The position numbers and the translations under genes were made by a program. DNA of 64,000 nucleotides, taken from 2-02-FULL-55-14 sp964473365 (lineage in GTDB: Bacteria > Bacteroidota > Ignavibacteria > UBA10030). The notes under the pieces were generated by a model. The model had not been told where the DNA came from, made no database searches, and saw nothing but the letters and a program-made list of their open reading frames with translations. Positions 58,835 through 64,000 of this stretch are shown here, piece after piece. The stretch spans positions 4,587 through 68,586 of the forward strand of contig CAYYOV010000018.1 of the NCBI GenBank assembly GCA_964473365.1, given 5' to 3'. Each line of letters begins with the position of its first letter. Positions within the stretch are counted from its first letter, which is position 1.

Positions 58835-59758
58835 ATGATCCGCCTCCGCACACTTCTGACACCATTGGACGTCGTTTCCATCGGGTTCCTCTCGTTCCTG
58901 ATGGGGCTCTGCCTCCTCTTCGCGTCGCGAGTCGAGCATTGGCTGGTCCTCGTGGTCGTCGACCTCGCCGTTGTCGGGGCCATCGTGGCGCTGGCCTGGA
59001 TGGCAGAACGCCACCCGAGCAGGTTGTGGCGACACCTGCATCGATGGTATTGCTACCCCATCGTCCTGCTCGTGTACAAGCAGCTCTACTACATGGTCAC
59101 GCCGATCAACCCGGTGGATTACGACCACGTCTTCATCGCGATCGATCGCTGGATGTTCGGCGCCGACCCGACGGTCTGGATGGCGCAATTCGCCCACCCA
59201 CTCCTGACCGAGGTCCTGCAGACGGCCTATTTCTCGTACTACCTCCTGTTCATCATCGTGGGCGTGCAGATCTACCGCCGGTATCCCGTCCGCGATTTCG
59301 ACCATGCCGCGTTTCTCATCGTGTTTGGCTTCTACCTGTCGTATCTCGGCTATTTTCTTATGCCGGCCGTCGGTCCGCGATTTACGCTGCACGATTTCCA
59401 CGCCCTCAGCACGGAACTACCCGGACTCCTCAACACCGAGTGGATGCGTGACTTCATCAACGCCGGCGAGTCGCTTCCGAAAGGGCACCCGAACCCGGTC
59501 TCCGTCGTCCAGCGCGACGTCTTCCCGAGCGGTCACACGCAAATGACCCTGCTCTGCGTCCTGCTTGCCTTCCGATGGAAGCTATCGGCCAAGTGGCTCG
59601 TGGCAGCGCTGGCCACTCTCCTCATCATCGCAACCGTCTATTTGCGCTACCACTACGTCGTGGACCTCTTCGGGGGTGTGGCGTTCTTTGCGATCACCGT
59701 GTGGACCGGCGACCGGTTCCAGAGGTACTGGGAGACGTTCAGGGGGAATCGAGCGTGA
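58835..59758 (+). CDS. PAP2-superfamily membrane phosphatase/phosphotransferase
   Basis: 307 residues with about six membrane helices. Catalytic motifs: FPSGHTQMT (domain 2, ~230) and YLRYHYVVDLFGG (R-x3-H-x3-D, domain 3, ~275). The first motif KxxxxxxRP is modified to the VGPRFTLHDF region, as in the PAP2_3/inositol-phosphorylceramide-synthase-like subgroup. Likely a membrane lipid phosphatase or a phosphoinositol/phosphocholine transferase. The stop overlaps a GTG for the following TPR frame (GTGA). Confidence 0.85.
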   Translation: MIRLRTLLTPLDVVSIGFLSFLMGLCLLFASRVEHWLVLVVVDLAVVGAIVALAWMAERHPSRLWRHLHRWYCYPIVLLVYKQLYYMVTPINPVDYDHVFIAIDRWMFGADPTVWMAQFAHPLLTEVLQTAYFSYYLLFIIVGVQIYRRYPVRDFDHAAFLIVFGFYLSYLGYFLMPAVGPRFTLHDFHALSTELPGLLNTEWMRDFINAGESLPKGHPNPVSVVQRDVFPSGHTQMTLLCVLLAFRWKLSAKWLVAALATLLIIATVYLRYHYVVDLFGGVAFFAITVWTGDRFQRYWETFRGNRA

Positions 59759-59905
59759 ATGTCGATTTGCGAATGTCGATTGTCGATTTCGCAGCACGAC
59801 GGCCATCGCGGACGACCGCGCGAAGGAGAAAGTGCGTTTCGGATATTCGACAATCGCCAATTCTAGCCCGAGCTTGTCGAGGGGTCGGCATTCGACAATG
59901 CTTCA
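59757..59905 (+). repeat. GTCGATTTGCGAATGTCGA-type imperfect inverted repeat overlapping the TPR gene N-terminus
   Basis: Left AATGTCGATTTGCGAATGTC, then GATTGTCGATTTCG; right ATATTCGACAATCGCCAATT and GGCATTCGACAATGC. Includes GAGCTTGTCGAGGGGTCGG. It starts at the stop of the PAP2 gene and runs into the region where the TPR protein should begin. Confidence 0.65.
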
Positions 59906-61401
59906 TCCTGCTCCTCTTTCTCCCCTCGCTTTGCTTTTCCCAGTCTATTGATTGGTCTCGGGTCCATTCCCTCACCGTCCAGGGGATCGACCGGCTGTAT
60001 GCGCTCGAGATCGATGAGGCCGACAGCACGTTCGACCTCGTCATCCGTCTTGCTCCGGACGACCCGCGTGGGTGGTTCTTCAAGAGCATGGTGCAATTCT
60101 ACATCTATCAGCTGACGACAGACAAGGCGGCGTACGACCGGTTCTTCAGCCTTTCGGAGACCGTCATCAACAAGTCCGAATCGCTCGTCGACCAGAACCC
60201 GAAGGACCTGACCGCCAAATTCTACCTGGGCGGCATCTATGGCTACCGCGGGCTCGCCTACCAGCGCAACGGGAGCGTCCTTGCCGGCGTATGGGACGGA
60301 CGCAAAGGGTACGGCCTCCTCAAAGAGGCTGCGACGGGCCCGAACCTATCCATCGATGCCCAGTTGGGATTCGGGCTCTTTTCGTACCTCATCGCCAAAA
60401 TTCCACGGTCGTTCTCATGGATCCTGAACTTGATCGGATTCTCCGGGGACCTTGAGGGCGGACTTGCGATGATCAAGAACGCAGCCGACCGGGGAGTCTA
60501 CACACGAACCGAGGCCTCATTCTACTACGCGCAGTTCTGTTTCTTCGAGGAACGGTACGACGAAGCTGAGACCTATCTGCGACGCATCATGTCCCAGTAT
60601 CCGACGAACTCGCTGTTCCTCGTCACCTACGCCACCTGGCAGCTCCGACGAGACCAGATCGACAGCGCGATCGCCTACGGTGAACAGGCCGTACAGATGA
60701 ATGCGAGTGCGCAGGTGAAGGTCGGCGGGGAGTTCGCACACAGTACACTCGCGTCAGCGTACTACACGAAGGGCGTCTTCGAGCAGGCCGCTGGACATTG
60801 GGAAGAGTTCATCGAACGCTCGCCAAACAAGGACAACGTCGGCAACTACGTTTACTATCGTCTCGGCATCTGCTATGAGCTTCGGGGTGATCGATCCCGG
60901 GCGATCGAGGCGTGGAAGCAAATGAAGCGGGTGACGAGCACGGACCGGCCATGGGATTCTGTCTACTGGCGCCGGGCTCAACTGCTCATCAGTGCCCCCA
61001 TGTCGTCCGTCGATGTGGCGCTCGTGATGGCATCGAACGAGGCTCAGCGCGGTCGGCGTGACAATGCCATCGCCATCTATCGATCGGCCGCTCATCTGGC
61101 GCACGGCGATCCTGAACGACAGTCGCAGGCGATCTACGGCATCGCTCAAACCGCCTTCCAGTGTGACGATGATCGCACGGTCCTTGTCGAAGCCCCGAGG
61201 GTTCTGCAACTTCGACCTCGGCGCGAGCTCTGGGTCATTCCACACACCCTTCTCGTCCTTGGCCGATCCCAGGCCCGCCTCGGTATGGTGGACGATGCCC
61301 AGCGCACGCTCGAGCAGGCCCTTTCGTATGAAGACTACGATTGGGAGATGAATGTGAGAGGAAGAGTGGAGCGGGAGCTGGAGAAGTTGAAAAAGAAGTA
61401 G
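59773..61401 (+). CDS. Secreted TPR-repeat protein
   Basis: About 542 residues from ATG 59773 (GTG 59755, overlapping the PAP2 stop, is an alternative). A signal-like segment (RQCFILLLFLPSLCFSQS) lies ~40 residues after the start rather than at it, since the preceding stretch is encoded by a repeat element. TPR-like helical pairs follow: IDRLYALEIDEADSTFDLVI, GGLAMIKNAADRGVYTRTEA, ATWQLRRDQIDSAIAYGEQA, YRLGICYELRGDRSRAIEAW and VLGRSQARLGMVDDAQRTLE. Role unknown; probably a periplasmic scaffold. Its TAG stop (61399-61401) lies inside the left arm of inverted-repeat copy D. Confidence 0.75.
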   Translation: MSIVDFAARRPSRTTARRRKCVSDIRQSPILARACRGVGIRQCFILLLFLPSLCFSQSIDWSRVHSLTVQGIDRLYALEIDEADSTFDLVIRLAPDDPRGWFFKSMVQFYIYQLTTDKAAYDRFFSLSETVINKSESLVDQNPKDLTAKFYLGGIYGYRGLAYQRNGSVLAGVWDGRKGYGLLKEAATGPNLSIDAQLGFGLFSYLIAKIPRSFSWILNLIGFSGDLEGGLAMIKNAADRGVYTRTEASFYYAQFCFFEERYDEAETYLRRIMSQYPTNSLFLVTYATWQLRRDQIDSAIAYGEQAVQMNASAQVKVGGEFAHSTLASAYYTKGVFEQAAGHWEEFIERSPNKDNVGNYVYYRLGICYELRGDRSRAIEAWKQMKRVTSTDRPWDSVYWRRAQLLISAPMSSVDVALVMASNEAQRGRRDNAIAIYRSAAHLAHGDPERQSQAIYGIAQTAFQCDDDRTVLVEAPRVLQLRPRRELWVIPHTLLVLGRSQARLGMVDDAQRTLEQALSYEDYDWEMNVRGRVERELEKLKKK

Positions 61402-61545
61402 GCAGTTGGACGTAGAGTATGCAGTAGGCAGGTACCTTCAGGCTCGGTGCAGGCAGAGATCCTTGGGCAAAGAACACTATCCTGAGCCGTTGAATCTGGA
61501 CCTCGGCCTGACCATCGCCTGCATGTACCTGTTTACTGCTTACTT
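61396..61545 (+). repeat. Inverted-repeat element, copy D
   Basis: Two AGTAGGCAG starts (61397 and 61423), then GGTACCTTCAGGCTCGGTGC; right part CGGCCTGACCATCGCCTGCA, TGTACCTGTTTACTGCTTAC and TT. The centre is less conserved. The 61399 TAG is the TPR gene's stop. The next gene begins at 61593. Confidence 0.78.
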
Positions 61546-61592
61546 CCTCCATTCCTTGTTATTCCCTGCAGGTTCAGGTAAATTCCTTTGTC

Positions 61593-62078
61593 ATGACCTC
61601 CGAACAGATCCTCAAAGAACTCGAAGAGCTCGCCGACCGCTCGGGCATCACCATCCGCTACGAAAAGGGGGATTTTGACGGCGGATATTGCGTTCTGAAA
61701 GCGGAACGGCTGATTGTCGTCAATCGAAAGCTCCCCTCGACCAAAAAGGGCTCTGTGGTAGCCCAAGCCATCGCCGAAGTGGGTGTGGAAGAGGTGTATT
61801 TGAAGCCCGTCGTGCGTGAGTTCATCGAGGAGGAACTCTCCAAGGCGGCCCAAGAAGCTCTTCGGGCCGCCGGCATTGCAGCGGCCGCGCACCAACAGAT
61901 CGCCGCCGAGGCCACACACGTCACGAGCGAACCTGTAGCAATCGAGACGACCGTCGAAGAGACACCCGAAGCTGGCCCAACGCAGGACGGCGAGGAACCT
62001 TCAGAGGCGCAACGTACAGACCAGCCCCCCCCACCGGCCGAGACCGACCCACCTGCCCAGGACGGCCAGCAGGGTTGA
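61593..62078 (+). CDS. Conserved-looking small protein with acidic Pro-rich tail
   Basis: 161 residues. The N-terminal ~85 residues look folded: ILKELEELADRSGITIRYEK, GDFDGGYCVLKAERLIVVNR and KLPSTKKGSVVAQAIAEVGV. The IRYEKGDFDGGYC-like turn and the following basic hydrophobic strand recur, to my memory, in hypothetical proteins of Ignavibacteria and relatives. A Ala/Glu/Pro-rich low-complexity tail (~100-161: EETPEAGPTQDGEEP; PPPPAETDPPAQ) follows. No signal peptide; probably cytosolic. Function unknown. Confidence 0.6.
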   Translation: MTSEQILKELEELADRSGITIRYEKGDFDGGYCVLKAERLIVVNRKLPSTKKGSVVAQAIAEVGVEEVYLKPVVREFIEEELSKAAQEALRAAGIAAAAHQQIAAEATHVTSEPVAIETTVEETPEAGPTQDGEEPSEAQRTDQPPPPAETDPPAQDGQQG

Positions 62079-62225
62079 CAGAAGCATCGGTTTCGCCACG
62101 GCTTCATTGTGCGCACGCTGGACGGGCAAAAAGTACAAAGGCCGCGGCAACCCCTGTTCTGTTCGTTCCTTACGCTCTGACACCGTCGTGTGAAATCTTT
62201 TCTCCATGTGCTCCGTAAGCACACC

Positions 62226-64000
62226 ATGGCCCGACTGATACGTCTCCTCCCCTATGCCCTGCTCGGTGTTCTGGCGATCGCCGCCATCCTCACCCTCGCA
62301 CCGTTAGCCGAACCCGATGCCGGCATTGCCCTCACGACCACGTCTGACGAGGCTGTCCTACGCGCCAAGTCGGTCGCCACATCGATGGGCGTCGACCTTC
62401 AGGGACTGAACGAACGCGTCACGCTCGTTCCGGAGCGTCCGCTCATCCGGCAGATCCAACAACGACACGGCATCGCGCAGGCAAACGAACTGCTCAGGTC
62501 GGGCGTCGCCGGCCACGTCTGGCAGGTCAGGTTCTCGAAGCGGGGCGACGAGAACATCACCCTCCGCAACAATTCTTCCGAGAGTGACATCGACGCCGTC
62601 CGCGCCTGGCTCTCAGGCGACATCACCGTCACGTTGGACGGTCACGGACATCTCATCGGCTACGCGCGGTCGGTCTCCGACACGGTCCCGATCCCGTCCG
62701 TGTCCGCCGACTCCGCCCGGTCCATTGCCTCCGCGTTCCTCGCGTCCGGGTTCGACGGTCTTGAGCCTCTGACCGGCGTTCCCGCCCGCACGGTCGTCAG
62801 CGATTCCGCATGGTCGCCCCGGCGGATCGAACAACGTTCGCGCATCGACCACGAGTATCAGTGGACGTTCACGAACGGAACCACGGGAGATCCCGTGCGG
62901 CTCACAGTCCGGGTTGCCGGGGCCATCATCACCCGGGCGGAAGCCGAGGTGGTTGTCCCCGACGCGTTCAAGCGGTCCGACAGCGACCGATGGCAATCGA
63001 TCGTCGTCATCTTCCTCTGGGTGGCCGTCGTCATTACGATGGTCGTCATCTCGTTCCGGCGGTTCCGCGCGTACGAGATCGGCTTCCGGATGTCGTGGTT
63101 CATGGGCATCGCCTCGGCGCTCGTCATTGCGTTCGAAATGTCGTTCACGCTGAGCGGCAGGGGGAGCTGGGACTTCTTCGTTCCGCTCGTGATGGCATCG
63201 GTCTTCTACGGCGGCGCGCTCGTCATCATCTGGGCCGTGAGCGAATCGGTCGTCCGGGAGGCGTGGCCGGAGAAGATGGTGCCGCTCGACCTCGTGGTGA
63301 ACGGTCATTTCTTCCACTCGCGCATCGGAGCGAGCGTGGTCGTCGGACTGGCGCTTGGCGTCCTGGCATATGCGCTCGACCTGGGCGTCATCTCGGTACT
63401 GGGCCGCTTCCTGCCGGTCGCATCCGACGGGGCGGACGAATCGAGTTTGCAGAGCTTCGCCGTTGGCAGTCCCTCACTCTTTGCGATCACGCATTCATTC
63501 TACGGAACGACGTACGTTGCCGCGTTCTTCGTTCTCTTCCTCGTCTCGTGGTTACGTCGGCGGTTGCGCTCGACCGCACTCGTCGTTGGCTTGACGACGC
63601 TGGCGATCGCCATCAGTCGCTCGATCCAGCTCGACCCCTGGTGGGTGGCCCCGGTCGTCGTCCTGGCGTCGTCGCTCGTGTTCGTGCTCACGATGGTTCA
63701 GTTCGACGCTGTGGCCGGGTTCATGGCCCTGCTCGTGTTCAGCATCGCGAAGCAGGGAGCGATCTTACACGTGTCGGGGGCGTACGAATCGTCGGCCGTC
63801 GGGCTCATGGCCGCCTTCGGGCTGGTGATGCTGAGCGGACTCGTGTCGCAATTCCGTCGAAACGAACTGACGGACTTCGACTCCATCACGCCGGCGTTCG
63901 CGAAGAATATCACCGAGCGAGAACGGCTCCAGCATGAGCTGGCCATCGCCCGGACGGTGCAGATGTCGTTCCTGCCGAAGACGCGACCCGACATTCCGCG
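62226..64000 (+). CDS. Membrane-bound RsbU/SpoIIE-type protein phosphatase, 3' truncated by window edge
   Basis: At least 591 residues; the frame is open at the window end. ATG 62226 (MARLIRLLPYALLGVLAIAA) or GTG 62190. One N-terminal helix, a ~230-residue extracytoplasmic domain (DITVTLDGHGHLIGYARSVS ...), then about eight membrane helices (~259-560) and a cytoplasmic start of a PP2C/SpoIIE domain: ERERLQHELAIARTVQMSFL then PKTRPDIP, the standard coiled-coil lead-in of RsbU-like phosphatases. It would dephosphorylate an anti-sigma-antagonist in response to an envelope signal. The catalytic part is beyond the window. Confidence 0.8.
   Translation, partial: MARLIRLLPYALLGVLAIAAILTLAPLAEPDAGIALTTTSDEAVLRAKSVATSMGVDLQGLNERVTLVPERPLIRQIQQRHGIAQANELLRSGVAGHVWQVRFSKRGDENITLRNNSSESDIDAVRAWLSGDITVTLDGHGHLIGYARSVSDTVPIPSVSADSARSIASAFLASGFDGLEPLTGVPARTVVSDSAWSPRRIEQRSRIDHEYQWTFTNGTTGDPVRLTVRVAGAIITRAEAEVVVPDAFKRSDSDRWQSIVVIFLWVAVVITMVVISFRRFRAYEIGFRMSWFMGIASALVIAFEMSFTLSGRGSWDFFVPLVMASVFYGGALVIIWAVSESVVREAWPEKMVPLDLVVNGHFFHSRIGASVVVGLALGVLAYALDLGVISVLGRFLPVASDGADESSLQSFAVGSPSLFAITHSFYGTTYVAAFFVLFLVSWLRRRLRSTALVVGLTTLAIAISRSIQLDPWWVAPVVVLASSLVFVLTMVQFDAVAGFMALLVFSIAKQGAILHVSGAYESSAVGLMAAFGLVMLSGLVSQFRRNELTDFDSITPAFAKNITERERLQHELAIARTVQMSFLPKTRPDIP

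Noticed and set aside
44501..61545. Integron attC sites as explanation of the inverted repeats
   Set aside because: No integrase gene, no RYYYAAC/GTTRRRY core sites, and the flanking genes are ordinary operon members in one orientation rather than cassettes.

Overview
The window is one GC-rich contig piece, probably from a draft or metagenome-assembled genome, since a run of exactly 100 Ns (4880-4979) marks a scaffold join. It looks like a Gram-negative member of the FCB group, most likely the Ignavibacteria/Kapabacteria/Chlorobi side of Bacteroidota. Three secreted proteins end in type IX secretion (T9SS) sorting domains with the motif NYPNPFNP or a close variant. There are also lipoprotein signals, an LpxL-type acyltransferase, a GT9 transferase and outer-membrane-like proteins. 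The lineage call is inference from protein style, not a phylogeny.

Layout. 1-5.4 kb: two T9SS-exported proteins (LamG; metallo-beta-lactamase fold), a methyltransferase, a small ferredoxin, a lipoprotein with a textbook sigma-70 promoter, and a short HTH regulator coupled to a membrane protein that runs into the gap. 5.5-18.6 kb: secreted proteins of unknown role, a YbaK-type deacylase, a GHL10 lipoprotein hydrolase, an SDR threonine dehydrogenase, an LpxL-type acyltransferase, DeoC followed by a double-domain ALDH16-type aldehyde dehydrogenase (a plausible deoxyribose-phosphate to acetate route), a cold-shock protein and a Tat-type aldo/keto reductase. 18.6-28.4 kb: a coupled pair (DUF5107-TPR protein and a GH123-like hydrolase), a lipoprotein/beta-barrel pair and a VCBS-repeat T9SS protein. 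28.6-32.7 kb: tRNA-Glu, an S23-type four-helix-bundle gene, tRNA-His, an orphan response regulator, a divergent PlsY-like protein and an M28 peptidase.

32.8-56.1 kb: a large minus-strand surface-polysaccharide locus. It holds seven glycosyltransferases of soluble or GT2/GT4/GT9 type, three polytopic GT-C or YfhO-like proteins, a Wzx-like flippase, five methyltransferases, an AsnB-type amidotransferase, a heparinase II/III-type lyase and a small membrane protein. Several neighbours overlap by 4 bp. Together they would make, decorate (methyl, amide), flip and trim a glycan. 56.3-64 kb: rsmA, mgtE, a PAP2-family membrane phosphatase, a TPR protein, a small conserved hypothetical and the start of a membrane-bound RsbU/SpoIIE-type phosphatase.

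The most unusual signal is not a gene. Most spacers between co-directional genes are filled with degenerate short-motif repeats that often begin at the stop codon of the upstream gene. Five of them (44.5, 49.5, 55.0, 58.7 and 61.4 kb) are copies of one 118-150 bp imperfect inverted repeat whose arms read AGTAGGCAGTAAGCAGG / CCTGCTTACTGCCTACT. In two cases the stop codon lies inside the repeat arm. Other repeat families (TCGAAATCCGAA-type, CTCCAAATGGCCAGA-type, GTAGGAAGTAGGGAG-type, CCAGAGGCCAGAG-type) show the same placement, and two lie inside reading frames.
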